NCBI GenBank assembly: GCA_009746045.1
Contig: RPFO01000276.1
Coordinates: 2,618,102 to 2,682,101 of the forward strand
Direction of reading: 5' to 3'
DNA from: Mesostigma viride
Taxonomy: Eukaryota; Streptophyta; Mesostigmatophyceae; Mesostigmatales; Mesostigmataceae
DNA length: 64,000 bases
Shown here: positions 10,496 to 21,828 of the stretch, piece by piece
How the letters are laid out: each line of letters starts with the position of its first letter
Numbering within the stretch: position 1 is the stretch's first letter
Program-made: the position numbers and the translations under genes
Notes under the pieces: generated by a model
What the model saw: only the letters and a program-made list of their open reading frames with translations
Database searches by the model: none
What the model was told of the DNA's origin: nothing

Positions 10496-11171
10496 CAGAA
10501 ATCAATGCCGTAATCAGTAGATTACGAACTCGCTTGTAATTCGAGTTAACGAAACTGTGGCTGAACTGTGGTTCAGCCTGCACTGATTAATATCTACAGA
10601 GGAAGTAGTTATATTAATCAATAGGTTTACGTTGCTGGTTATGGCTACCAGCACAGAACGCACGAGGCACGTGAGAACCGTCGCCGAAGGTGCGAGGACA
10701 CAGGTGCAGGGAAAGTGGTGCTACCAAGTGGCAGCGTCCTGCTCGTTATATACTAATTGTGACGCAGTCACATCCAGATGACTGATAGGACAGATCATCT
10801 CACAATATTGCTGTCCTTCACTCTGGACCAGCAGATCTCGACTCGTTATCCATAAATAGTCACATCAGTGTCCTGTCGCACAAGTCCTGTCACTATTTGT
10901 TACGTCTAATCAATAGCATTGAATAAACCGCAGTGTCGGAGACTAAATGTCCTATCGTACACTGTGACAAGACGTCGTATGCCACGCGTCACTTGAAGAA
11001 CCACCGTAGAATCACCGAATCCAAGTAGAATGTAGTAGAACAGTATCTTGCTCATATCTCGAGCAATACTCATCAGAATGAACCCGTTTCTGGATTGTAG
11101 TAACCGGAAGTAGAATCTCTACAAGCCAAGTAGCTTAGTAGAATAATATTGCTTGCCAGGCAATATTAACT
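10496..11171. other. AT-rich non-coding stretch with clustered short inverted repeats
   Basis: No ORF. At least seven perfect short stem-loops occur, among them 10510-10525, 10559-10578 (GGCTGAAC/GTTCAGCC), 10584-10620 (TGATTAATAT/ATATTAATCA), 10633-10653, 10758-10772, 11048-11066 and 11145-11167. On the minus strand a TATATAA-like box near 10746 lies about 285 nt upstream of the ATG at 10461. It may be the 5' leader or promoter of the 198-aa ORF, or an unrecognised LTR. It ends exactly where gypsy-1 sequence begins. Confidence 0.4.
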
Positions 11172-12053
11172 ACTATAGCAGCCCCTATTAATCATTTATT
11201 AAAGAAGGATATCCCCTTTGTCTGGAGTAGTGAATGTCAGTCGGCTTTTCAATGTCTAAAATCCCTACTCCTCTCTCCTCCCGTACTCATCCTACCGGAT
11301 ACTACTAAACCCTTTGTGGTAGCTACAGACGCCTTTGTGGTAGCTATAGGGGGCGTCCTTCTCCAGGATCAGGGTCAGGGCTTACAGCCAATTGAGTATA
11401 TCTCTAGGACAATGCTCCCTGCGGAGCGTAACTATCCCGTACACCAGCAGGAACTCTTAGCGGTGGTGTATTGTTGCCACGCGTGGCAGCACTTTCTTAA
11501 AGGTGCTCAATTTGATGTCTGCCTGAATGAACCCTGTGAGATAGATCCTTATAGATTAGTTATCCAAACGGATCACCGTCCCCTTACCCATCTTCTCTCC
11601 CAACCCAACCTTACCCCTCGTCAAGCGCGCTGGATGGAGTTTTTATCACAGTTTTCCCCTTTTAAACTTCAGTATGTTCAGGGTGTAGATAACATAGTAC
11701 CAGATGCACTCTCCCGTCGCGCAGATTACTCCTTTTTCGAGGACCTGGATGTTCTCAATACTACTCTAGTTCCTACTACTATGGGTGTAACCCCTTATGG
11801 TGAAATACCTGATGATGAATCCTATGCCTATCTCTTTCATACTGCTGTTCGCATGCCTGATCTCCTTTCTCACGTAGGACTCTCTCTCCCGTGTGAGGCC
11901 CTTCCTGTGGTCTCGGTGGGGGGGGAGGGGAAAAATAAAATTTCCATACCGCTTAGCCATATAGCGACTAGGTCAGGAAAGTCTTATGATAACATAGTCC
12001 CTCTAGGACCTCCCCTTCTCTTTGGCAAGGCGGTAGGAGACCTCTTTAATTAA
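11172..12053 (+). pseudogene. pol: Gypsy-1 RNase H fragment (old copy)
   Basis: This is the end of RT and all of RNase H, open from 11316 to 12053. The normal TDASK around the first catalytic Asp is replaced by TDAFV, a local duplication of the preceding GTGGTAGCTA. The G-run at the RNase H/integrase border has eight G here (11918-11925) and keeps the frame, unlike the young copy. The frame then stops at a TAA created by an extra TTAA before the integrase. Confidence 0.75.
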
Positions 12054-12078
12054 ACCTGTTCTGGATACCTCTGTAGCG

Positions 12079-12352
12079 ATGCCTACCTCTGATCTTGAAC
12101 GCCTTATTAGTAGATTTACGGCCACTGAGCCGGAAGCATTAGCTGCCATTGCAGCCCTTCCCCAACAATTAGGCAAGCACCCTTGTAAATTTGTAGGTGG
12201 GTTTTTATATGTGCAAATAGCAGATTCTCCCCCTCAATGGCGCCTGTATGTCCCTCCTATCTGTCGCTCCTCCTTGCTCTTTGAGTTGCATGACTTAGCT
12301 GCTCATCAGGGTGGTAAACGGGTACGGGACCTAGTAGCCCGCTCTTACTACT
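12079..12352 (+). pseudogene. Gypsy-1 integrase N-terminal zinc-binding fragment (old copy)
   Basis: It matches residues 1-91 of the integrase of the young copy (19306 onward), including the H-x-H half of the HHCC finger and the SYYW motif. It then fuses to ORF3 sequence after YYW. The catalytic core is deleted. Confidence 0.7.
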
Positions 12353-13353
12353 GGAGGTGTTCCCCTGGCTTCCGGGCGAGGGCGAGGCAGATATAGATGA
12401 CAACCCCTGTGACCTCCTACGGGCGGTCCAGTTCATGGAGATCGCGGACCAGACAGCGGGAGTAGCATTTGGCGACCCTTCCCCTACGGACGCACCAGTC
12501 GAGGCACAGTACACGCCAGAGTATTCGGCCTCCCCTGCAGCGTCCTCCTCCTCAGTGTCGGCTCCTTCCCCTGTCCCGTCTTCACCACGGTCGACCCGGC
12601 GCGCGTCGGTGGAGCCTACCCCTTTGGGCTCGGATCGTGAGCCTGATCCTCTCTCGTCGACTGTTTTTGCGATGCAGGCACAGATCCAGTCCCTGACCGC
12701 GGCTTTCGGGGCCTTCATGGCGGCCCAGGCGCATGCTCCAGCCACGCCAGGTGGGGTGTCTGTTGTATCTGTGCCCCCTTCCCCTTCGGTTGCCTCGGCG
12801 CCTACGGTTTCGCCGCGCTGTGCGAGCCCTCGGTAGCTGCGGTTTCTTCTGTTGCTGCGGCTCCTACGCCTCCGGCTGTCTCTGCGCCTGCTACCGACGT
12901 ACCTGCGCCTCTGCGCGAGTCTTCCGCCCCAGCGGCCGCGCCCGCCGTCGTCGCTTCCGGGCAGTCCACCGCGCCAGCACCGCCCTCGCGGGGTTTCTTC
13001 AGCGACCCGGGCGGTCTTCCCAGGCTTTGGGAGGGTGGTCCTCCGCAGAGGATTCAGGTGCCCGACTGGAGCTTGGATGGTAACCAGTCGTATGCCGGAT
13101 TGCCTGTCCCTACGGGCCCTGTTTTCAACATGTGGCCTGGGGGTGCGCCGCCACCGGAGACCGGAGCGCTAGCTGCGGTGGCGGGTCCGTCGCGACCCCC
13201 TCCGGCAGCGGGTCCGACGCGACCTCCTGTTGTACCGGCGCCGTCTGCGTCTGTGCCGGTTCCTACCCCTGCTTCGGCCCCTGTCCAATTCGGCCCCGCG
13301 GTCTTTGGCTGCGGTTGTTCGGGCCAGCGGCTCTGATCCCCGCGCCACCCGCG
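12353..13353 (+). pseudogene. Gypsy-1 ORF3, N-terminal/middle part (old copy)
   Basis: It reads from the FPWLP segment through an acidic, Ser/Pro-rich region and a Pro/Ala-rich linker to the target site of the young copy, with frame changes near 12835 and 13230. The rest lies at 27698-28497 and 38662-38841. It matches young-copy ORF3 without the split-direct-repeat insertion, and so shows the uninterrupted sequence there. Confidence 0.7.
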
Positions 13354-13924
13354 TGTTACGTCGCGTAACAATTCGTTGTAGTTACGGACGTAAATTAGGT
13401 CTTTTGCCTCGGTTGTCCCTAGGTTTACGTGTAGCTCCTACCGGGACACTATTGTCCTCGTAACAGTACTGTGGTACATTGGGTGCCTCTGGGCGCCGCG
13501 CCGCGTACTTTACTAGTGGTCCTGATCCTTTGGTAGAATGTAGTGGACCAGCGTGCATCTGTAGATGTAGTGGACCAGCGTGCATCTGTATGCGAGGGCC
13601 ATGTCGGCCCGAGCGTGTTGGACCGTTGGTGACCATTTATGCACGTTCTACCCTTCGTGTGTGCACTCGGCGTGTGTTAAATGAATTAACACATATAGGC
13701 TTGGGTCACGGCAGTGTAGTGTGTTTCCTTCCTCTATTCCTGGAGTAAACGGGTTTTGGTAAATGGTTGTATGGCGTATTACAGTAACACATACGTTAAT
13801 GCATTGAGATCAGCTCCGTCACGTTCGTCTTTCGCTAGGGGTTTGAGTAGAGGAGGCCTGACCAGTTTAGGTAGCATCAGGCCCATTAGAGGTAGAGGTG
13901 GCGGTAGAAAGTCAGGACGTAACA
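13354..13924 (+). repeat. 5' LTR of young gypsy-1
   Basis: It is 571 bp and begins TGTTACGTCGCG and ends GACGTAACA, so the ends are inverted repeats of each other. It matches the 3' LTR (26183-27697, minus the insertion) apart from a few 1-bp indels, and more distantly the old-copy LTR at 39217-39794. A short duplication (TGTAGTGGACCAGCGTGCAT) occurs twice in tandem near 13540-13585. It should hold the promoter and poly-A signals. Confidence 0.9.
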
Positions 13925-13925
13925 A

Positions 13926-13943
13926 TGGTTCCGGAGGAACTTT
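13926..13943 (+). promoter_or_regulatory. Primer-binding site of young gypsy-1
   Basis: TGGTTCCGGAGGAACTTT starts 1 nt after the 5' LTR, where the tRNA-primed start of minus-strand synthesis is expected. The gypsy-2 site (TGGACTCGGAGGAAACTT) is similar. The tRNA is not identified. Confidence 0.6.
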
Positions 13944-14462
13944 CGTAGGTAGAGAACGAGACGACGGTCCTTTGTCACATACGCCTTTGCAAGAACCCTT
14001 CCGCGTCCAGGGATACGAAGACGACACTTTCTTGACAGGTAATGGGCGGGTCGCCTTCAAGCTGGGAGAGTAGTGCTGCCCGGTTCGGGACACGCTCTGC
14101 CTAGATGCTAGACCTGCTCGCAGCGGATAAACCCTTTCGTAGATAGCCTGTCTTTCGCCTTGTTTTCCTGCTTACGGTTGCTTCCTGTCATAGATAGGGG
14201 ATTATTACTGTTCGGAGAGCGTGAGACGATTAGCGTCGCAGTACCTACACCTTTTTCCTTGTGCTGCTGTTTTATTAGACGGCCGCACCCGCAGAGATAC
14301 GGGTCGCTGTTTTAGGACGAGCGCTGGACTATTCGGTCGCTGATTTAGGACGAGCGCTGGACAATTCCGCCCTCATGCTGCTTTCGGTGATCCAGATCGC
14401 CCAGATAAGTCGCCTACCCCTTCTTCTAGCGTGACGTCACAAGACCCACCAGGTGCGTTACC
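13944..14462 (+). other. Gypsy-1 5' leader
   Basis: About 520 nt between the primer site and the first ORF with no credible gene. It contains an imperfect direct repeat (GGACGAGCGCTGGAC near 14317 and 14349). It presumably holds the packaging and translation leader. Confidence 0.4.
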
Positions 14463-14687
14463 ATGAGCCAACGTCGTGTTTTTACTGCGCCTTCCCATTC
14501 ATCCAGTGACAATAGCTTAGCTAAATATTACGTAGTTATTACCCCTCAATGGTCAGCCATTTTCCTCTCTTGGTCAGATGCTAGGAAGATAGTGCAAAAT
14601 CGTACATATAATGTAATTAGGTATAAGAAATTTGTTACCTTCGAGGAAGCCCAACAATTCCTTATAGACCATAGTGTATCAGATTAG
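14463..14687 (+). CDS. Small ORF resembling the RNase H1 N-terminal (Cauli_VI/HBD) domain
   Basis: 74 aa in an intact frame upstream of Gag. Residues about 21-69 carry KYYVV, then AIFLSWSDARKIV and YKKFVTFEEAQQFL. This is the pattern of the RNase H1 hybrid-binding domain (YYVV...G...W.....V......KKF...EA..F), also found in the caulimovirus transactivator. The usual central Gly is absent (TPQWSAIF). Such domains bind RNA:DNA hybrids or double-stranded RNA. A role in reverse transcription or translation of the element is inference. The assignment rests on the motif alone. Confidence 0.6.
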   Translation: MSQRRVFTAPSHSSSDNSLAKYYVVITPQWSAIFLSWSDARKIVQNRTYNVIRYKKFVTFEEAQQFLIDHSVSD

Positions 14688-14979
14688 GCCTACACGTACG
14701 TTCTACTCCTCATGGTCGCCCTCCTGTAGAAGCTCTAGATTTTGCTACCCCTCCTTCGTCTCCCCCTAAGCGGGCTGCATCCTCATCTAGCTTAGATACT
14801 CCTCTCACCTTAGAATTCGGTTCCCTATATCCATTACTGTTGTTAAAAAGGATTGATTTAAATTGTTTCCTTCTTTTAAGACATTAAAAGCTTTTTCTTT
14901 TCTTTCCTTGCCTTAAATTAGGCCTTGTCCTTTATCCTTGTTGCTTTCAGTTAGATCCTAATCATTTACTTAATTAAAA
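14688..14979 (+). other. Spacer between the small ORF and Gag of gypsy-1
   Basis: About 290 nt. The first part (14690-14815) still reads Ser/Pro-rich in one frame and may be a lost extension of the small ORF. The second part is T-rich with no ORF. Confidence 0.35.
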
Positions 14980-16721
14980 ATGGATCCAGTGGGTGGTAAT
15001 ATGTCGCCTATACCTACCAACACTCCTACTATGAATAATAATAATAATAATACTAACAACCATAACAACAATCGTGGTAACCGACGGGACTCACTTGAAA
15101 CGGTGCACCATCTCACTCCTCAAGGTAATCTTCGTACCTCACCTCCTTCTCCTGTTACTGGTGGTCGCCGTCGTCCCTCACTTACCCCTCCTACCTATGA
15201 ACAACGTGTCAGATTTAGTGATGACCCTCCCTTACCCTGAACCAGGCCCCTGCCCCTCCTGCAACCTTGGCTCAACCCTCCAGCAGGTCCTCACTAACTA
15301 ACAATGTTTCTAGGCCTCCTTCCCACCCTGTGCCTTCCATGCCTGCTTTAACACGGGTCGTGCCTCTGCCCCTGTCGGCCCTTCTGGGCGCCCTAGTGCA
15401 GTTCCCTTTTACCCACCTGCTTCCTGGTCCTACCCTGAGACGGCCTATGAGGCAGCCCAGGTCCCTACCCGTGTGGCTGATTTAGAAGTTAATAGTGATT
15501 TCAGCACCATGCCCTAGATGACAGAAATTATGATCATTTTGCCTATTCCTCTCTTCGTGAGCAATATACTGTCCCCTTCTCTTATGGGCACCAGCCTGAA
15601 ACGGTGGCCCCTTCTAGACCCCTACCCAAGACTTTTCCTCTTCCTTCCTTCTATCCCGCTTATGTAGCAGTGGAAGATAGTGGCCCTATGGGAAAAACTG
15701 ACTCTTCTAATCCCCCTAAGCCCCCTGCTCTTCCCCTCTTTGCTAACCTTCCCAAGCTGGATGTCAAGTCTACCCCTCAACAGTTTTTCACCTTTATTAT
15801 GTTGCTTACCCAGAACACAGAGTCGTGGCAGAATCATAATAGATGGCGTCTCTCTGATGCTGTATTAGTTCCTCACTATCTTACAACCTGCATTACTCCT
15901 GAGCTTGCTAACCTCATTCAGTGTGAGTCTTTGGCCTCTCATGCCTACCCTAACTCTGTAGCAGAATTGTTTAAGCGTTTAGAGAACCATTTAGTCCCTC
16001 CTGATTCAGATTGGCAGGATAGATTAGCCTTTGGTACCTTGCAGCAGGGTACTAAATCATTTAAGGAGTATATGAAAGAGTTTGATGCTCAGATGGTACG
16101 AATTAGGGATTTGTCGGGTGCAGAAGTACGTGCTCGCTTCCTCCAAGGCCTCAGTAGACCTTATTACGTGAAGTCAAGCGCCAGTTCTCTGCCTACCGTT
16201 TTACTGATCTGCCCCTCAAGCATGTGCGCCAGCATCTCTTGCGAGTAGCAGATTTCTTCACCACTCCTTCTCTTCCTACCCGTTCCCGTATTAATAATAT
16301 TATCCTTACCCCTGAGGAGGAGAACTCCTATGTAGAAGAATTAGATATCTGCGTTGCTGACCTTTCAGCTCTTGATGTCTCTCATATCACATGCTATCAT
16401 TGTAAGGAAGTAGGTCATCTTAAACGTGAGTGCCCCAAGTTCCTTTCGGGTGCTCCCCCTCATCCCGACGCTCGCCCTCCTCGTACCCCTCAGCGTGCTC
16501 CTATTCGTCCTACTTCAGGACGCATTCCCTCAGCTACCCCTAGTAGGCTGAATGCTGTGCAGGCAGGACCCCCAGGGTTCCCCTATGATAATCAGGCTCC
16601 CGCACCCTCTTCGCTCCCTCGTGACCCTCCAGCAGTGGCTTTTTCGCCAGGGTCTTCTTCGGGGTTAGTTCCTATGGATTTGGGGGGGAGGGGGAACAGT
16701 AGGCCTGTCAGCCGGGGGTAA
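14980..16721 (+). pseudogene. gag: Gypsy-1 Gag, frameshifted
   Basis: It starts at 14980 with an Asn-rich N terminus (a run of N codons at 15034-15078) and stops at 15240 after a shift. It resumes in the same register at 15604-16170 with the retrotransposon Gag capsid core (the stretch around LFKRLENHL and FKEYMKEFD). It moves frame again near 16170-16224 and ends at 16721. The CCHC knuckle CYHCKEVGHLKREC is at about 16392-16433. Gag forms the particle and binds RNA. At least two indels and a stop break this copy. Confidence 0.75.
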
Positions 16722-16877
16722 CCTGGACAGGTCCTTAGATAGTACCCCAGATAAAAATTTTTGCCTGCCTGTTTTTATAACCTCTGTAGGAGCTGAATCT
16801 TCCCTACCACTACGTGTGCGTCCTCTTATGTTCTTGAATGGTGGTTTAACCGTCCCCACACTGTTGTAGACCCTTTC

Positions 16878-19195
16878 TTGCATGCTGATGAACTCTTGAA
16901 TGTCTCTGTGTTGGTAGATAGCGGTGCGGCTAGCTCCTTTGTGAGCGAGGCCCTAGTTAGGCGTTTAGGACTAGTCCCTACCCCTCACACCAAACCTGTC
17001 ACTGTTCATTATGCTGATGGTCGCACCAGTCATTCCCCGGGTACGGTGTCCCTTCCCATGGTCATACAAGGACGTACTGTCAACCTGACGGCCACTATAG
17101 GCCCTATCACTACCGCTGATGTATTACTAGGATTAGATTGGCACCAGGATAATAAGATTACTATTAATTATGATACCATGGTCATTTGGTTTCCAGATAG
17201 CTCTTACTGGGTACCGGAACGTCATTATAGATTGGAAAATTTATCCTTGGTAGATATTACTCCTCCTACACCTGTTGATCCTCCTGTAAGACCTATACCT
17301 GAAGTATTAATGTCCAATGATGAGTTGCGTTCTGAATTAAAGGAATATGGATATTTATTATGTATGTTCCTTCAGTTAGAAGTACAGGAGATACCTATCA
17401 CTAATAATAGTGTGGATATAGATATAAACACAGTGGATACAATAGGAGTGGGATTTACTGAAAATGAAATAGTAAGATACATGGCTGTGATAGATTCCTC
17501 AAAAGTTTTTGAAGAAAAGACTCCTTCTTATCCTCCTCCTCGTTCTGTTTTACACCGTGTAGTTATCAAGGACGGTGCAGTTCCTACGCACTCTCCGATG
17601 TATAGAATGGGCCCTACCGAGTTAAAGGAACTAAAACAGATTTTAGTGTCACTATTAGAAGCAGGATTGATAGAGCCTAGTAACTCCCCTACTCAGCTGG
17701 TGTCCTGTTAGTTCCTAAGCCAAATGGCAAGTTTCGCCTAGTTACTGATTATAGGAAGTTGAATGATATTACTGTGAAGTCTAAATACCCTCTACCTCGT
17801 ATTGATGATATATTTAATAAGGTTAAAGGTTCCACTTGTTTCACAGTACTGGATTGTGCGGATGGTTTTTGGCAGTTGCGGATAGCTCCTGAGGATTGCC
17901 ATAAAACCGCCTTTGCTACCCCTTTTGGTCATTACCAGTTTAGAGTAGCGGCTATGGGACTCTGTAACTCGCCTGCCTCTTTTCAAATGTTAATGAATGA
18001 AGTGCTTAGACCTGTTATGGGAAATTCTCACCTTCCTCAGGTGTCCTCTGATTTAAAGGATCCTTCCTTCTCCTCTGTTTCTTTATCTGAGCATGACCGT
18101 TCTTGTGCTCAAGCTTACTTAGATGATATTCTTATTTACTCTCCTGATTTTGAAACGCACCTACGTGATTTAAAGAAAGTATTAGAAATAATGGCTGAAA
18201 ATTCTTTGTGGGCGCGCCGTGCTAAAGTTCGTTCGGGTAGGAGTGTCCCATTTTTAGGGCACGTTCTGTCAGATGCCGGGGTCGCTACCGACCCGGATAA
18301 AACTAAGTCAATTCAGGAATGGCCTACTCCTACCGACGTTAAAGGTGTACGTAGTTTTCTAGGAATTGCTTCTTACTATAGGCGTTTTATCCCGCGTTTC
18401 GCAACTATAGCAGCCCCTATTAATCATTTATTAAAGAAGGATATCCCCTTTGTTTGGAGTAGTGAATGTCAGTCGGCTTTTCAGTGTCTAAAATCCCTAC
18501 TCCTTTCCCCTCCTGTACTCATCCTACCGGATACTACTAAACCCTTTGTTGTAGCTACAGATGCTAGTAAGGTAGCTATAGGGGGCGTCCTTCTCCAGGA
18601 TCAGGGTCAGGGCTTACAGCCAATTGAGTATATCTCTAGGACAATGCTCCCTGCGGAGCGTAACTATCCCGTACACCAGCAGGAACTCTTAGCGGTGGTG
18701 TATTGTTGCCACGCGTGGCAGCACTTTCTTAAAGGTGCTCAATTTGATGTCTGCCTGAATGAACCCTGTGAGCTAGATCCTTATAGGTTAGTTATCCAAA
18801 CGGATCACCGTCCCCTTACCCATCTTCTCTCCCAACCCAACCTTACCCCTCGGCAAGCGCGCTGGATGGAATTTTTAGCACAGTTTTCCCCTTTTAAACT
18901 TCAGTATGTTAAGGGTGTAGATAACATAGTACCAGATGCACTCTCTCGTCGTGCAGATTACTCCTTTTTCGAGGACCTTGATGTTCTCAATACTACTCTA
19001 GTTCCTACTACTATGGGTGTAACCCCTTATGGTGAACTACCTGATGATGAATCCTATGCCTACCTCTTTCATACAGCTGTTCGCATGCCTGATCTCCTTT
19101 CTCACGTAGGACTCTCTCTCCCGTGTGAGGCCCTTCCCGTGGCCTCGGTGGGGGGGAGGGGAAAAATAAAATTTCTATACCGCTTAGCCATATAG
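16878..19195 (+). pseudogene. pol: Gypsy-1 Pol part 1: protease, RT, RNase H
   Basis: Protease: VLVDSGAASSF near 16908 and VLLGLDW near 17127. RT begins in the first frame (to 17711), and a 1-nt loss near 17691 shifts it. It continues from 17714 with VPKPNGK, the LDCADGFWQ palm motif, FGHYQFRVAAMGLCNSP and YLDD (18116-18127). An extra segment of about 30 residues lies between the fingers/palm block and YLDD, as in gypsy-2. RNase H starts with FVVATDASK near 18544. The frame stops at 19195, because the border G-run has seven G (19150-19156) where the old copy has eight. Confidence 0.85.
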
Positions 19196-20567
19196 CGACT
19201 AGGTCAGGAAAGTCTTATGAAAACATAGTCCCTCTAGGACCTCCCCTTCTCTTTGGCAAGGCGGTAGGAGATCTCTTTAAACCTGTTCTGGATACCTCTG
19301 TAGCGATGCCTACCTCTGATCTTGAACGCCTTATTAGTAGATTTACGGCCACTGAGCCGGAAGCATTAGCTGCCATTGCTGCACATCCCCAACAATTAGG
19401 CAAGCACCCTTGTAAATTTGTAGGTGGGTTTTTATATGTGCAGATAGCAGATTCTCCCCCTCAATGGCGCCTGTATGTCCCTCCTATCTGTCGCTCCTCC
19501 TTGCTCTTTGAGTTGCATGACTTAGCTGCTCATCAGGGTGGTAAACGGGTACGGGACCTAGTAGCCCGCTCTTATTACTGGCCTTCCCTTTATAAGGATG
19601 TAGATGAGTATGTTAGAACTTGTCAATCTTGCCAGGAGATGAAACCCAATAACGTAGGACAGATAGCAGAACCTAGGACCTTGCCTGACCCCATCATGCC
19701 GTGGGATTCTATCATGATGGATTTTGTAGGACCTTTTAGAAAGAATGATAGGGGCAATGCCCAGATCCTTGTGTTCATAGATCGTTTTACTCGTATGTGC
19801 CATCTCGTGCCGTGTCCTTTAGAACTCACAGCACGTGATTGCGCACGCCTATACCTCAATAATGTATACAGATATCATGGTTTGAGTAGGCAGTTTATTA
19901 GTGATAAGGATAAGTTATTTACCTCAGATTTTTGGCAGCAGTTTTTCGCTGCCATCGGTACCAAGGTTACCTACGGTACTGCCTACCACTCCTCCTCCTC
20001 TCATTTAGTAGAGCGTCTTAATAGGGTAGTGGAAGAAGCGCTTAGGCACTATGTTAATGGCTCGGGAAGTGATTGGGAGGATTATTTATGTTTGGTAGAG
20101 TTCTCCCTCAACAATTGTCCCCAAGCTGCGCATGGATATACGCCCTTCTTCCTAGATACTGGTAGACAGCCTCTTACCCTACCTCTCTCTTAGCTAGTCC
20201 TCTACGGGACAAGGATGATGTGTCCCGAGATACTGTAGAAGGTGTACAGTCCTTACTAGATAGAATGAAAACTGCTCATGACCACGCGATCTCAGGGTAC
20301 CAAAAAGCTCAGTCTAAGTACCTTGCTAGGTTGCGTGCCTCCTTAGATAGAAGAGCACCTGAGATAGAAATAGGAGATCTAGTATTAGTAGAAGGCCCCC
20401 GTGTTGGCCGTTTTGCTCATAAGTTTGAAGCAGAACTTAAGGTCAAACTTAGGCCCGCCTTCTTAGGACCCTTCCATGTGTTGTCTAGAGTAGGAAATTT
20501 CTTATATAAAGTCGATATCCCTACCTCTTGGCAGACACATTCAAACACCTTCCATAGAGCCAGCTGA
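19196..20567 (+). pseudogene. Gypsy-1 integrase
   Basis: The HHCC finger (ELHDLAAHQ...C-x2-C) lies near 19510-19640. The catalytic core follows: D in MMDFVGP, D in ISDKDKLF, E in LVERLNRVVEEAL. The C-terminal GPY/F-like module (VKLRPAFLGPF) is at about 20430-20480. The frame runs 19306-20193, shifts by one near 20190, and continues 20220-20567 before another break. The enzyme joins the cDNA to the chromosome and here would leave a 5-bp duplication. Confidence 0.85.
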
Positions 20568-20604
20568 AACTGTACCACCCTAGTACGTTCGCTGGTAGAG
20601 AGCT

Positions 20605-20830
20605 AGCGCCTGCCCCTTTAGAGCATAACCCTGACACTGGGGAAGTAGAAGACGAAGTAGAAAGCATCGTGGCCCATAGAGATATCAAAAAGGGCCGCGG
20701 TACCCAGCGTCAGTATAAAGTGAAGTGGATGTATGCTCGTAGTGAAGTAGATAAGGTCTGGTATACGGAGAGTGAGCTAGATGGGTGTAGTCGCCTGCTG
20801 CAGGAATATAAAACCCTGCACAAGCTCTAG
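20605..20830 (+). pseudogene. Gypsy-1 chromodomain at the integrase C-terminus
   Basis: After a frame break near 20565 the plus strand reads a chromodomain: EVESIVAHRD, then YKVKWMYA, then a tryptophan followed by an acidic helix, ending at the TAG at 20828-20830. Chromodomains on integrase direct chromoviruses to marked chromatin. The gypsy-2 counterpart is at 31496-31700. Confidence 0.75.
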
Positions 20831-21732
20831 TTGTAGACCTTCTCCTCTCTTATGTTATGTCTGCTGTCGACGGGTGGTTGGTTGTCCCCTCCCCTCCGCA
20901 GCCGTCATGTCAGAGCCTACCCCTCCGGCTGAGAGCCCGCTGCCGTCCCCGCCCCTACCGGACCCTGAGCTGTACTTCGAGGCCCTTCCGGGCCGCTGGG
21001 TGTCACGGTCCAGTTTTCCGGGTGGCATCGTGCAGCCGGCCCTCCAGGCCCAACATGCGAGTTTAGTCAGGGCTGCTCTCTTCACGGTCACGTGGTACGG
21101 TCCCTCCCCTGATGAACCGCACCAGCTTGTTTTGCACGGGTTCGACGATGCCGGGCACTGTTTGTTAGGATGTGGCTCCGCTGTCCAGCCTTGGGACAGA
21201 TAGCTGCGGTTCTCCAGTGCCCCCGGGCTTTTTCCTACCTTTCTACCCCTGTGGGCCGCTCCTGCCTACGGGATGTGTTCCCCTGGCTTCCGGCCGAGGG
21301 TGATGCGGAAGTAGATGAGAACCCCTGCGACCTTCTGCGGGCAGTAGAGTTCATGGAGATAGCAGACCAGACAGCGGGCGTAGGATTGGGCGACCCTACT
21401 CCTACGGACGCGCCAGTAGAGGCACAGTATACCCCTGAGTATTCGTCCTCCCCTGCGGCGTCCTCCTCTTCAGTGTCGGCTCCTTCCCCTGTCCCGTCTT
21501 CACCGAGGTCGGTCCTGTGCGCATCGGTGGAGCCTACCCCTTTGGGCTCTGGTCGTGATCCTGATCCTCTTTCGGCGACAGTTTCTGCGATGCAGGCGCA
21601 GATCCAGTCCCTGACGGCGGCCTTCGGGGCCTTCATGGCGGCTCAGTCGCACGCTCCAGCCACGCCAGGTGGGGTGTCTGCTGTAGCTGTGCCCCCTTCC
21701 CCTTCGGTCGCCTCGACGTCTACGGGTCCGTC

Positions 21733-21816
21733 TGTCGCGTTTGCGTGCCATTATATCCTAGCCTATCACTTGGAAGGCATATCCATAGCAATAGAGTACT
21801 CTTGTGTGTGATCCAC
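21733..21816 (-). repeat. 84-bp repeat A, first copy
   Basis: It starts TGTCGCGTTTGCG and ends GTGTGATCCAC. It matches 22871-22954 and is the other outer end of the insertion. Confidence 0.9.
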
Positions 21817-21828
21817 AATATATATATA

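Larger units (their letters stand above)
11172..13353 (+). mobile_element. Old gypsy-1 copy, segment 1 of 3 (RNase H, IN N-terminus, ORF3 part)
   Basis: The sequence is closely similar to the young gypsy-1 copy. It begins abruptly inside Pol (equivalent to about 18404), so the 5' half is missing. At 12352 it jumps from the integrase zinc finger to ORF3 sequence (equivalent to about 21278), an internal deletion of about 1.7 kb. It is interrupted at 13353 by the young gypsy-1 copy. The TSD CCGCG (13349-13353 and 27698-27702) shows that the two flanks were once joined. Confidence 0.85.
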
